Assembly: GCA_003260075.1 (NCBI GenBank)
Contig: QLIY01000366.1
Span: forward strand, 81,361 to 145,360
Reading direction: 5' to 3'
DNA: 64,000 bases
Source of the DNA: Phallusia mammillata
Lineage: Eukaryota; Chordata; Ascidiacea; Phlebobranchia; Ascidiidae
Of this stretch, positions 25,010-36,900 are shown one piece after another (the stretch's first letter is position 1; each line of letters begins with the position of its first letter). The translations under genes were made by a program, and so were the position numbers. Under the pieces are notes generated by a model. The model saw nothing but the letters and a program-made list of their open reading frames with translations, had not been told where the DNA came from and ran no database searches.

Positions 25010-26565
25010 TGTTCGGTATTCAGGGTTGAGTTACCGAACCAAATGCAAACACAAGTTTGGGAGGGGACAGAATAAACATTTCCTCGCCGAATTTGCGGTG
25101 GAGTATAAGAAACGGACTTTTTCGCCGGTACTGCTCTAGCCTGTATAAATGTAAATATCGTAATAATGTTACATTAGTTACAGCTGTCGCTTCGACCATT
25201 ACTTATACTGTCTAGTCATGGCCCACCACTGGTTCGAAGTTTGATTGCGTATGGCCACCGTTTAATTACCACCCTGATTCCGACTGCAGTGTTCTACTTT
25301 CAATCGGCTCCTTCTTCTCACAAATACTCTCGGTCACCTTTCCAAAGTGTAATATTTTTCATTTAAAATAGCATTATATGTTTTGGAGATTTCTTGTGGT
25401 GGATAGTTTATTGAAAACCAATTTGAAAAACATACATGTTGAAAGAAGACATTTTCATCCAAAATTAAAAAGAAATCGGTGAGCTAAAGCCTTAATAATG
25501 CCTCCACCAGAGCATCGAAATTCCGTTATTAAGCATTGTTCTGCATACCACACCATATTCTAAATCCATTTTCTCGTTGTATTTTCCAATCACACACACC
25601 ACACATTTACCTTGTTGACGCGAAGTTTTTGCGCCCGTTTATGCCTGTATTAATTCCACCTACGGCGTTTCTGGGTGTTGTTTTAGCAGCCGTAACCTAG
25701 TAACCCTTGTCGCTGATTTCTGGTACTCTCAGTGCGCCACTATTAATAGCAATGTTAACTTGTATCTAAATTTCCAAATTGTAGTTTCTAAAGTGTAAAT
25801 ACAAATCTCGGCCATGTTTAACATCCAACCAATGCAGATAAACGCAGATATAATGGAAATCTACATCTTCAATTCCGTGCTAAATAGTAGCTCTCAGATA
25901 ACATACAGTACGATACGGAACAATAGGAGCCTGTCTCGAATGGACGAATACGAACAATAGAATACTTCGATCAAAAACACGCTCTTTGTGTGTGAATTGA
26001 CTTGTTAAAACGCGGTCGGTTATCACAACTGGGATTGGTGTTTGCCTAAGTTTAGGTTCAGTTTCTGGAATGGGCTAGATATTCAGAAATATTTCTTGTC
26101 TACTTTTTAGAATGGCCTGTTTTGATAAACTTAGAAACATCATTTATTGGCTTGATGCTTTTATATTGATTTAGTGACACTGAGTCGACATTACTTTGGT
26201 TCACAAGCAGATGCTTGGCCGTTTTGAATCTGTTTCTTCTGTGGTTTGTGACCAGTTGTGGCATCGAACAGACATAGTCGAGGCTTTTCTGTCAGATATT
26301 TTCAGCAAACTGGAGTGCCGTTAGATTGCTTTAGCCGTTAGATTTGCTTTGCAGATTACTATCATATAGTAGTTTGGTGCTTTTATATTTTGAAACATTG
26401 TTTAAAACTACTTAAAGACAGAGCAGTAACAAAACGCAATGTAGTGATAGCAGGGCCCTTCACGATTTGTTGTTGTTGTTTTTCTGCAGAAAAAACACTA
26501 TGTTTTGTTGCTGACATGTTGGTTTAACTAAACAAACGTAATTATTTGTAATTTAAAAATGTGTG
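25010..26565. other. Intergenic, no gene seen
   Basis: This holds the 3' untranslated region of the kinase receptor (AATAAA at 25071) and the promoter side of the first tetraspanin-like gene. I see no long frame, inverted-end element or RNA gene. Confidence 0.5.
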
Positions 26566-28306
26566 ATGGAATCAAGAAACGAAATTCCAGCTGTGTTTAA
26601 CCCTCAACCTCGCAATACTCAACACCGCCAATTAGTGGATGTAGCGACTGTAGAAAACCGGGCCCCTGACGATGTTCAACTCAATAAGGAATTACAGCAT
26701 AAAGTTTTCATCAATATTGTGTCAAAGTTTATCTGCAAAACAAAACAAGACAGATTGCATAGCGGAATTTTTGTTTTCTTCTTTGCTTTGTGGTTAACCG
26801 GTGTGCTCCGGCTGATATTAGGTGGGTGGTCCATTGCGAACGGAAATCTTGCGGCTGATTTGTCGCGAAATAGGCAAATGTACTACGCTGGTTTGTCGGA
26901 GGTAAGTGAGCATCATTGTATAAAGGGTCCGATACTGTTTGGTTTAAGCACTCTCAGTTTTATTGTATTTTATTGTAGTTTTATCGTTTCTGGCAATTAT
27001 GTGACACTGATGGCCATATCTGTTTAAACCAAAGTTGTGAAACTTTTTGACCCAAATGCGCATCTACAGAAACCCAAAGTTTGAAGGCGCGCCACTGATA
27101 GTAATATGGAAAAATCAGTCATTAACTTTAAGGATCCTATCATATACTGGGCACTTCGGATTTTGTTTAAAACACGCTTTAAAGAAGTAAAAACGAAGCA
27201 TCAAAGTAACACTTGCCAATCCTTTCCTTTCTCAACTTCCTCATGCTTAAGTAGTTCATTTTAACCCAAGATACATATACCAATGCATGTTTTTTTCAGG
27301 TCGTGAATGGCATCCTTAACCAGCTAATTTGCTTTTTTACGATCAAGTCGGCTTTGAAAACATTAAAGCATGCAGCGTTGACATCTACTGGCGTTAAAGC
27401 TGCGTCATTTGGGTAAGGTTTAAAATGTTCGCAATTTTTCTGCCTGGCGTCCTTTGGCTAACTTGGGCTTTATTTTTGAAAAAAAATCATTTAATGTATT
27501 GAAATATGCCTTGCTAAATCATTGTTCCTTTAGCAATAAAAAATGGTATCAATAAATAAACTATTTCAGCTGTTAACTAAAGAAAAGTAAATTTATGTTC
27601 TATGTAGGTGCTACTGATCATTTTACTTGTATTGGGCCTAGTGATAAAATTTGCACACCCCTGCTTAAAAAATCCAGCGAATGACACTCTTTCTATTTCG
27701 CAACATACATTGTAACGCAGATTCATGCTTCTACTTATGATTGACATCGCGGCTATTATTTACATCAAAGATGTGCGAGATGCCGCATTTCATTCAAGAA
27801 TCCAATTTGGAATGTTGAGAACACTTCAAAGAAATTACGGAACCAGCAATGACATCACTTTGGCGTGGGACAACCTTCAGACGAACAAAGGCTGCTGCGG
27901 GGCTATTAATTACTCAGATTGGTTTAATAGCACGTGGGCGTCTCCAGTAGCAACTGCGAGGGACGATGGTGTTCTCCCCATTTCGTGCCTCATGGGACCC
28001 ACCGGGGGTGCCTGCGAAGCTTTTGGGGGCGCAATTGTTACGTCACAACCGAACTACATTGTTACGTCAGAAGTGACGATGGTGGAAATATGTGACTCAG
28101 TACAAATGGTTTATATATTCTCTCGCGGGTGCGGAGAATTGTTCATACCGATCCTGGTTGACAATATGGAAGTCGTATTATTGTGTGTGATTGGGCTGTT
28201 GGTCGTAACTTTAATTGCGTCGATTTTCATGTTTGCCTTGGCGCGGTTATTGCCACGTCATCAGCGCGTGACGTCAGCGTACAGTCCTGACGAGTCTACT
28301 GTGTAG
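26566..28306 (+). CDS. Tetraspanin-like membrane protein 1
   Basis: Exons: 26566-26901, 27300-27412 and 27721-28306. They give 344 residues. A hydrophilic N-terminal segment of about 65 residues, long for a tetraspanin, precedes helix 1 (IFVFFFALWLTGVLRLILGG). Further helices are in exon 2 (ILNQLICFFTI), at the start of exon 3 (FMLLLMIDIAAIIYI) and near the end (VVLLCVIGLLVVTLIASIF). The large loop between the last two helices has the tetraspanin CCG signature (GCCGAINYSDW) and four further cysteines (PISC, GACEAF, ICDS, RGCGE). Tetraspanins organise plasma-membrane protein complexes; the partner here is unknown. It is a tandem paralog of the next gene, with the same three-exon structure and phases. 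The start is the ATG at 26566. A poly(A) signal lies at about 28337. Confidence 0.75.
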
Positions 28307-28821
28307 GATGAATCAAATTTCATCTAAAAATACGCAAATAAATTCTACCGACATTGCTGTGACCGAATTTTTTTGTATTTGGGGTTTGTTAGCTGTCTTT
28401 CATACTATAAAACAATGTTAGGTAAATAAATGTAGGAAGTTACTACACCGTGAACCAAAACAATATATTTAATTGTTATAATCGAAAGCTATGATCAGGT
28501 AAAATTCCACAACTCGGCCATAAAGACACCAGGTTTGTTTTGTACGAGTAACTTGATCCTGAGAACAGAACAATACACCAAGGAAGTGATTTCATACAAT
28601 AGAATGTTAGGAACAAAACATATCCTAGACAAGATGTCTTTTTATAGTCAGTGCAGATTTGACAGTTGTGTACATAAGCTAAAAAATGATATCTCACTAA
28701 AAACTGTCGCAAATCAGAAAATTGTAATTGAACTAACAATTTTGTGACATGATGTAATAAAAAATATAACTGACTACATCATGCAGACGTTTTAACATTC
28801 TGTTGTCGTCATCAGTGCAGG

Positions 28822-29048
28822 TTGTGGTGGGATTCAGCCGGTTCGCACCGGTTCTATAGAACCGTCTCACTAAATGGGATTCAGCCGGTTCGCACCGGTT
28901 CTATAGAACCGTCTCACGAAATTTTATGAAATCAGAGAACCGGTTAGCATTACTGGTTACTGTCAATGGACTTTTTGTTACAGAACCGGCTGAAAAATAC
29001 GACTTTTGTGATAGAACCGGCTGACAAAAAATTCGAATCCCACCACTG
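28822..29048. mobile_element. hAT-type MITE with perfect 8-bp target duplication
   Basis: AGTGCAGG flanks both sides. The ends are gtggtgggattcagcc and gaatcccaccactg. A segment of about 44 bp near the left end (gggattcagccggttcgcac onward) is tandemly duplicated. It lies between the two tetraspanin-like genes. Confidence 0.85.
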
Positions 29049-29260
29049 AGTGCAGGGTTCGAGGAAAAAAGGGTTTATAAAAACAAAAGGTGAATGCAAG
29101 GTGTGTAGACACGGAACTTGCGATTAGAAGGTAGCGTCGATGAAAAGAACAAAATGTTTATCAGCAGTGTCTACAATTTTGTTTGTTTCCTGAGGTCCAA
29201 CTTAAGTATTTTACAAAAAATGAGTAAAATATAGTTGAACTGTCGGAACCAGGTAGTAAA

Positions 29261-31106
29261 ATGGATTCAACCAAACAAATCCCTACTGTTACAAATCAAC
29301 GACAAAATAGAGAGTTTTGTGACATCACAACTGTCGAGCAAAGAAGGCCAAACACTAACCAACCAGTAACAAACAAAAGACAAAACTCGATTCACAAATT
29401 CTTGTCTGAGTTTGACTGGAAAAAGAAGCAAGACCGTGAACATGCTGAAATATTTCTTGTTTTATTCGCAATTTGGCTATCAGCTTTATTGCGAATGTCT
29501 TTCGGGGTTTGGGCATTGTCAAATAAAAATAATGTGGTAGTTCTGACCGAAAATAACAAATTGCTCGTGTCTGGGATAATACAGGTAAAAAATTTGTTTG
29601 TGTTTGCATGTTTTATATTTTGTCTCCTTTTTTGTTTAGTTTTTTTAGTTTAAGAAGTAACACACTGTGGTAATAACTAAGCTTAGTTTGTACATGTCTT
29701 TGATTTGAGAACAAAACAGTATTTGCTACTTTGCGGCTATAGCAGTAGTGCCTTTTAGTCTTGTTGGACATATACAAAAAGAAAATTTGGTGTTTCCCCC
29801 CCCCCCAGTAGTGCCTTTTAGTCTTGTTGGACATATACAAAAAGAAAATTTGGACACTTGCAATTTTTGAGAACAGTGTTGTACACTTGCAACTAAGCAA
29901 AAAAAACTTTTTTTAGATTGTTGGTGGTGCTCTGCTATTATTTGCAGTGAGCTTGATTCTTCGCTTCACTTTTAAAGCTGTCGCGTACCGTTCATTAAGA
30001 GCTCAACAAGTCAAAGGCTTGTGCATGGGGTGAGTTGTAAGTACCTGTGGAAACGCAAACAACAAAATGTGGAAAAGATTTCAACGTAACACCTTCCACA
30101 TGCCATGGAATGGGCTCCAACAGAGTAAAAGTGATACCACTTTGAAAGTAAATGTGCTAAACACCGCTGCCGAATTCCTATCCAGCTTATTTGTTGGACT
30201 CACTTGAATTTCGTGTCAACTAAAGTGTTAACCAATGCGGATAGTTTTTCTTGTGTGGCTAAGCCCTAAAACGGCATTTTGTTTGGTCGAACATTTTTCT
30301 TTTATATTTTCCATGAGTCACCACGCATAAGCGGGTTTTTGGTGTCATATACATGTGATAAAAACTAGTCACTGTTTTGTGTTTCCAAATTAAACATACT
30401 CGGTTAAACAACAGGCATCAATAATTTCGATGCAATGGGTAGTTCTATAGGTTTGCTATCCATTTTTTACTAACGCTATTAAGCACATTTGTGTTCTTAC
30501 AGATTGCTGTACTATCTCATTCTCGACATCGTTGTGATAACGTCATCATTTCAAGTTCGGGACTTGACATTCGAATCCAAAGTTCGTTCTGGACTGTCTG
30601 GAACCCTGCAGACGAAATACGGCATCGAAAATGACGTCACTAACGCATGGAATGACCTTCTAACAAACCAAGGCTGCTGCGGGGCTAATAACCACACGGA
30701 CTGGTTCAACAGCACATGGGCGTTGCCAATAGCAACCGAAGACGGCGAACGTGCCTTCCCAATATCGTGTTTTCTGGCAGCAACAGGGGGTGCATGTGAG
30801 GCTTTTGGGGGGGAAAGAGTTAGGTCCGAGACGAACTTCATTGTGACGTCAGAACTTGTACCAGTGAAAAAATGCGACTCAACAGAATTGGTTTATATTC
30901 ACTCGAATCCGTGCAGCGAAAAAATCTTGCCAGAACTTGTTAGTAACATGGAAGTCATGTTGCAGTCTGTAATTGTAATTACAGCCAGTTATTTAGCAAT
31001 GCTTTATACCCTGTATTACTTGGCCACCTGTTTGCAAAACCGCCGTCGTGTGCCTACGGTACATTCTGATGCACGAAATGGGGCTGATATTTTTTACATT
31101 GTTTAA
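29261..31106 (+). CDS. Tetraspanin-like membrane protein 2
   Basis: Exons: 29261-29584, 29917-30029 and 30503-31106. They give 346 residues. It has the same architecture as its neighbour: a hydrophilic N-terminus of about 65 residues, helix 1 (IFLVLFAIWLSALLRMSFGV), helix 2 in exon 2 (GGALLLFAVSLILRF), helix 3 (LLYYLILDIVVI), and a large loop with GCCGANNHTDW and cysteines in PISC, GACEAF, KCDS and NPCSE. Helix 4 (VIVITASYLAMLYTLYYLA) is followed by a short tail. The loops of the two genes are clearly related (AFGG, TSE and DWFNSTWA shared). Intron 1 contains the C-run repeat at 29743-29853. Confidence 0.75.
29743..29853. repeat. 48-bp direct repeat flanking a C-run
   Basis: Positions 29743-29790 and 29806-29853 (starting cagtagtgccttttag) are identical and separated by tgttt plus eleven C. 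This is the same arrangement as at 19332-19441. Confidence 0.85.
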
Positions 31107-31311
31107 CAATTTTATTATGTGGAAACGACGTGTTTTTTTCTCAATGGGTGTTATAGGAGTAACCTGGTGACAGGAACTCGGGCAAGAAAATACTGTACTT
31201 TGCTCTATGTATTGTTGAAAGCCTAATTAATTTTCTATTGAGCTTGGAAAATTCCCCAAATGTAACATTACATTCCAATGGCATACTGATTGTTTATTGG
31301 TCCGTTTTAGG

Positions 31312-31396
<85 letters not shown>

Positions 31397-31797
31397 AAGT
31401 TTCAAGTGAAAATATCGTGGCGGGTGGACCGTGGAATGATGAAAGGTGATGAAATACCGGACATTGTAAATCGTAATACATTACTCAGTTGTGTTACGTG
31501 TGTAGTAACTGACGAATCCAGTACAGCAGCAACAGACAGAGAAAGCTATATACACAGCACCATGCTGACAAAACAAGCTAAAAACAGATATGAGATAACA
31601 GAGCAGACATACGTTTTAGTTACATAATCAAAATGTGCAACTTTAATGCGACAGTTTTAATGCTTTTGTGTGTGTGTTTTTTTGCCCCCCCCCCAAAACA
31701 AGCTAAAAACAGATATGAGATAACAGAGCAGACATACGTTTTTGTGTGTTTTTTTACATTTTTTTCATACTTTTTTCTGCAAAAAAAATTAAACTGA
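31107..31797. repeat. 79-C homopolymer and a 48-bp direct repeat at a second C-run
   Basis: Positions 31316-31394 are an uninterrupted C-run. Positions 31570-31617 and 31695-31742 (starting aaaacaagctaaaaac) are near-identical, and a ten-C run (31685-31694) immediately precedes the second. Poly-Pro and poly-Gly frames across the first run are artefacts. No gene is supported. Confidence 0.85.
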
Positions 31798-32517
31798 ATG
31801 TCTGTAATAATATATACTGTATCTGATTTTAAGTGGTTTGATGTCAAGTACCATATACCAGATGACTATAGCTGCTTGTTGCTTGATTTTCTAAAAATGG
31901 GTTCGAAACCAGACACCATTCCTTGTCTTTGTACAAGCAAACAGAAGATTGCAGTTTTGTATTTGGATGATTGTATTGACAAAAAATCCCAATATGTTCA
32001 ACAACTTAACAACAATGCCTGTGTTGCTGTAAAAATTGAGCAACTAAACGGAACATCATCAAAGAAAACTAATCATGCAATCAAGAATGGGTCAACAGAA
32101 ACTGCCCTAAAAGACTATTTAGTACAACTCAAGCGCCAGGAAAATATTTCTAAACTTGTTTTGCTTTCAAACAAACCAGCCTCATTTGTTGACACAATGT
32201 ATTATGTGTCTGTTATGTGGAGGCTCAAAAGCACAACTAACATTGAGATATGTGCAGCTCTGGGTTCTTCTTATATACAAGTTTTGCCTGCTGGTCATAC
32301 AGAACTTGAAGCTAACACTGGAAATGAGGGCAAATATTGTGGCTTGATTCCATTGGGTCAGCCATGCAAAGTAACTACCACTGGTTTAAAGTGGAATTTA
32401 GATGAAACTGTCATGGAGTTCTCTGGCCTTGTAAGCACATCAAATGCTTTGGATGGTAGCGGAAAAGTTACTGTGCATACGGATAACCCTCTAGTGTGGT
32501 ATCTTGATATTAAATAG
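31798..32517 (+). CDS. TPK1 paralog A: thiamine-binding half kept, catalytic half degenerate
   Basis: This is one exon of 239 residues; an in-frame TGA directly before the ATG fixes the start. The C-terminal 60 residues carry the thiamine pyrophosphokinase beta-sandwich motifs almost unchanged: KYCGLIPLGQPCK, TTTGLKWNL, LVSTSN, DGSGKVTV and TDNPLVWYLDIK. The preceding 175 residues align in order with the kinase domain. For example, a segment ending SFVDTMYYVSVMW sits where RFDxxMxxVNTL belongs. They lack the Asp motifs: no DGG, no GDFDS, and IKNGSTETALK where DQDHTDFTK is expected. TPK converts thiamine and ATP to thiamine diphosphate and AMP in the cytosol. Alone this protein should not bind Mg-ATP. 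It is followed 483 bp later, on the same strand, by the complementary paralog B. A poly(A) signal lies at 32603. Confidence 0.85.
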   Translation: MSVIIYTVSDFKWFDVKYHIPDDYSCLLLDFLKMGSKPDTIPCLCTSKQKIAVLYLDDCIDKKSQYVQQLNNNACVAVKIEQLNGTSSKKTNHAIKNGSTETALKDYLVQLKRQENISKLVLLSNKPASFVDTMYYVSVMWRLKSTTNIEICAALGSSYIQVLPAGHTELEANTGNEGKYCGLIPLGQPCKVTTTGLKWNLDETVMEFSGLVSTSNALDGSGKVTVHTDNPLVWYLDIK

Positions 32518-33000
32518 TTAATCAAACAAATGTAGTCATGTTGCAATTTCTACTCATAAAAATTAAATCTTGCCCTTTATTAGGAAATTACACTTTACTT
32601 TGAATAAAATATTTTAAAGCCTCAATTTGCCGGCTAAATATAAATGCAAAAACATACACAACAAATAGTGGTAAACCAAATTATCTGTTTTGAGTTTGTT
32701 GTTAATGTCATAGGTAACTGGTGTAAACAAAACAGGATTGTATATATTTAAAACTGCTTCCATTTTACGTTATTGTCCTGAACGTTTTTGTTTATACTGG
32801 TATGGAGTTCTGATTATATTTGTAACCTTTTGTTATGCAAACACTATCCTCAGTTTCTAGATAAATTTGTGAACAATGTTCAGTGGGTTTTGTGTCGCAA
32901 AACTGTTATTGTGTAAATTTATGAAGTTTTATGCACTTAAACTTTGTTTTTTACATAAACAGGATCATACCCTATTTAAGTTTTATTGCCTTGTTCAACA

Positions 33001-33777
33001 ATGAAGACAGAAAGTTGTGTGCTGGAACCGCTGAAATTTTTGAACGACATCAACTCTAAATTTGTCATTGTTGTTCTTAACCACGATGACAGCCCAACAC
33101 AAACAACTGATGACAGATTTAAGCAACTGTGGAACAAAGCACTGTTTCGAGCTTGTGTTGATGGTGGCACCAATTTTGTTAATGAACTGAATAAAAAAAT
33201 GCTGCCTGAAACTGATGAAAAATTAATTCCGAATCTAATTTCTGGTGATTTTGATTCGGTCAATGCTGAAATATTGGAAGAGTTTCGGACTTTAGGTGTT
33301 GAGGTCATTCCAACCCCTGATCAAGATCACACAGATTTTACAAAGTGTCTTACAATACTTGAACAAAAGTTTCAAAACAAAGAGATTCCCACAGAAGCCG
33401 ATGTGATTGTTACTGTGCCAGACTGTACACAAAGGTTTGATCATGCCATGGCAAATGTTAACACTTTACACAATGCCAGAGAAATTCTGTCTGGAGGAAA
33501 TAAAGTGTTTTTACTCTCTAACACAACACTTCAGTTTGTGATCTTTGAGGGAGAGACAAATATTAATCTTGGCAACAATTTGCAATGCAATTCGTTTTTG
33601 CTTCTTCCTGTGCATAGACCTGCTTTGGTGTCAACATCGGGTCTGGAAAAGGATTTAAACAATGCCAGCTTGGAATTTGGTTTACCTTTTTGCACTTTTC
33701 AGTTTGTTCCGAACAGAACAACATTCAAAATCAACACAAACAATAGTTTGCTTGTGGTTTCAAACATGATTGCCTAG
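33001..33777 (+). CDS. TPK1 paralog B: catalytic half kept, thiamine-binding half degenerate
   Basis: This is one exon of 258 residues, starting at the ATG at 33001. The N-terminal two thirds has the full thiamine pyrophosphokinase catalytic set: LWNKALFRACVDGGTN, NLISGDFDSV, TPDQDHTDFTKCL and QRFDHAMANVNTL. The C-terminal beta-sandwich region is recognisable in length but has lost its signatures. NSFLLLPVHRP replaces CGLIPxGQP, STSGLEKDL replaces TTTGLKWNL (the conserved Trp is gone), and VSTSN and GSGxVTV are absent. Upstream, an acceptor-like tttttacataaacag ends at 32961, so a 5' untranslated intron or trans-splice site is possible. Known TPK enzymes are homodimers with active sites shared between subunits. 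The pattern here is the mirror image of the upstream paralog. Confidence 0.9.
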   Translation: MKTESCVLEPLKFLNDINSKFVIVVLNHDDSPTQTTDDRFKQLWNKALFRACVDGGTNFVNELNKKMLPETDEKLIPNLISGDFDSVNAEILEEFRTLGVEVIPTPDQDHTDFTKCLTILEQKFQNKEIPTEADVIVTVPDCTQRFDHAMANVNTLHNAREILSGGNKVFLLSNTTLQFVIFEGETNINLGNNLQCNSFLLLPVHRPALVSTSGLEKDLNNASLEFGLPFCTFQFVPNRTTFKINTNNSLLVVSNMIA

Positions 33778-33921
33778 CATATATATGCATGCTTTTTTGT
33801 TTAACCCTGTTAAAAATGAATTGTTCACAATGTAACACAAACATTCATCTTAAAACGAGTTTATTTGCACAAAAAATTGACTGTACATTCGGTAAAAAAT
33901 CACAAGAATTTTAAATGTAAA

Positions 33922-36900
33922 TCATTTGGCAACTGGACTGGTTGATGTCCCAAGTTGTTGGCTGGCTTGCTGGACAGCTGCAGTGTTTGGATTTACCATT
34001 GTAGATGAAAAACCAAGACCCACACCACGCTACAATGAGAAGTTTTTATAAAGCAACAGTGTTAACATCCTATGTTGTGTATCATAACAGATTTATTTAT
34101 ATTACCTGTGTATGTGTCGTAACTCTAGCTTGCTGGTACTGCATGTCAAGGTTGGTAAAGAGTTCCTGTTGTTTTTTAATTGTTTCATCAGCAGAAACAG
34201 TGGCAGCCTGCTTTGCAAAACAACCGGTAAAATAAAATAATCTAGTAAAGTTTACAGACAACATTGCATACAAATTGCAAACAACGCATGTAATTATTTA
34301 ATCATTTCTGTTGCACTTTCGGCAAAATACCAACAGGAAGTCAATGACACAACATGATGTATTGAAAAGCCTCAAGCCATTAAATGATAAGCTGCAGACA
34401 GTGCACACTATGGGCTACACTAGCCAATACAGCCTATCTCTCGTCACCAGTTAAACTGATGAGACCTTATAGGTCAAAACAATGTGCACTCTCTGCAGCT
34501 TATGATATATATATTGTGTTAGTTGATGTGCCAATACATGATAACTGAAAGGTGGCTACATTAGCTGGTACGGCCAATCTCTTGTCACCAGCTGCATTGA
34601 TGAGACTTTATAGGTCGAAACGGTGTGCACTTGTCTGCAGCTTATCAACTAAAATATGATTTGACTATTGTAATACCTGCTCTGTCGGTTTAATGCCCAT
34701 GAGTTTTGCAAACTTTTCGTCATTTTTCTTGTCACCCAAAGACATTTGACTCCACAAGGCCGAGTTGTCACTTTCTGGTTTTGCTGTTTCTTCTTCACCC
34801 TCCTAAAAGAATAGGAAAATTAAATAGAGTGAACTATTCACAACATTTTCATACGCACTTGTTCTAAGCAGCATGTACAAAAACATAACGTGATAATGCA
34901 CAATCTTACAATAATCTTGATAATCCTAAAATTGTAACTAAATTGAAACTGGTAGGGTGGCTTAGCACATATAGCCCTTGCATATACACTATAACCTATT
35001 TTAAAACATAAATATATTTCCGCTTATTTGGTATTGGGTCCCATATTAGCCATCGTCTTTTATAACCTTGGTCATTTCTGCAGGCAAAAACTCATGGGTT
35101 GAAAATGCAAAGTTGAAAATAATGCAATTCAAGATAACCATGAGAAAAGTTTTTCAAGATAACCATGAGAAAGTCGGGTGTTGTAAGGTAAAACACAGTG
35201 ATCGGCACTGGGATTAAATAATAATACTATGTAGAATACAAACTATAAAATTAGATTCACCCCAGATATTGTTTGAAGTATGTCCTATTTAACGTTTTAA
35301 AAAACTGACCCATTTTAGGGGGCTAGTAGGGCAACTAATTGGGTTCGACACACAAACTAAAAAATATATAAAAACCACAATGACTCAATCAATAGTACTG
35401 CAAAATTTCAGCCCAATCCGCCAATGTTTAAAATTTCGACCACTAGAGGTGTTTTGAGCAACAACCGTTAATGTTTCTGACGTCATAGGGCTGTTAACAA
35501 GCCCCTAACTGCCATGGCGCAAAAACGACCACCAAGCAACCCACCAACGAGCAACATACAACTGGTTGCCCTTGTAACACTATTGCTCCAAAGAAATCTT
35601 TCGTTTGTGGTGCCCAGTAACATACAAATACGTTTTACACTTTAGGGGCTTGTGGGGTAAATGTTAGGACTACAGGGTTGAACACAACAATCGACACCTA
35701 TAAATGGCATACTATACAAGAAATCCAAATTTCAGCCAATTCTGACACTGTTTAAAAACTCACCCATTTTAGGGGGCTAGCGGGGTAAATACTGGGGTTA
35801 TCAACAAAAACAAAGTGGGATGCACATCTACATAACTATATCTACCATCTGTGTAAATTTCAGCCAAATCCATCAAACATTTGATGGAAAAACGAGTCGG
35901 ACAAACTTTGGGAAGAAAACAAAACAATTCGAGTAAAATCAATATGTGTCCCCTTCAGGAAAGGGGACCCATAATTACCAATTCACAGCAAAAGCAAACA
36001 AACTAGACAGTGGCATCGGCCTAAACTAGAAATTTAAATTAAACAAACAACAAGTTTTAATCAATGCACAAACAACATTTTTAAAAATCAGTTGTGTTTG
36101 TCAATAACTTGTTCAACATAAGTACATGTATCTTCAAGACAAAAGCCTTAACTGAACAACATGTCATTGTTCTGCTTGCTACAGTACTGAATGAAGCAGT
36201 TTAGCTGCAAACTTACATTTGCTTTGGACCAAAGCTTTTTTCTCTTTGCCTGTTGCTGTGCATAAGTCATTGGATTCACAACTAGTGGGTTGTAGTAAGT
36301 TGGAACAGATATCCCAGTTTCTGCTTTAGCTTTGGCACGAAGTTCTTCCATCTGGGCAGTTGCCTACACATATTTTGAAGTTTACAGATACAAGTATAAG
36401 AGCAGTCACATATAAGGGTTTAAATGTTGAAAAAAGCATTTTATAAGAGCTATGTCATGGTTGCGTCCAGTTAAAAAGCTTAAATTAAACAGTCAATATG
36501 TTGAGTTACAGAAAGTTAACAATGGTATAATGTATTTTTTTTATCTTGCATACTGTTGACTTTATACTCTGAAAGTATATGTACAAATATTGATTTAAGT
36601 TTTGCATTTTGGAGACAGACTATTGGGGAAAATATTTTGCTTTATGTTAAGCCAACAAACATATTTATGTCCCAAACACACTCAGACAGTTCTTTTGTAC
36701 TTACTGCTGCACTCATAGCAGAATGGTCTGTTAGTGGTTGCGCGGATTGCACCAACATCTTTGCAGCTTTCTCAATTGCCTCTGAAACACAACTATTTGT
36801 TATCGTGCATTTATAAATATAAAGTTAGAAGTCAACACATGCTTTTAAAAACTACTTGTTTCAACATAAATCAAATCATCCAAAGAGAAAAAAACTGAAA

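Noticed and set aside
31227-31627. Poly-Pro (+) and poly-Gly (-) reading frames
   Set aside because: They exist only because a 79-base C-run is open in every frame.
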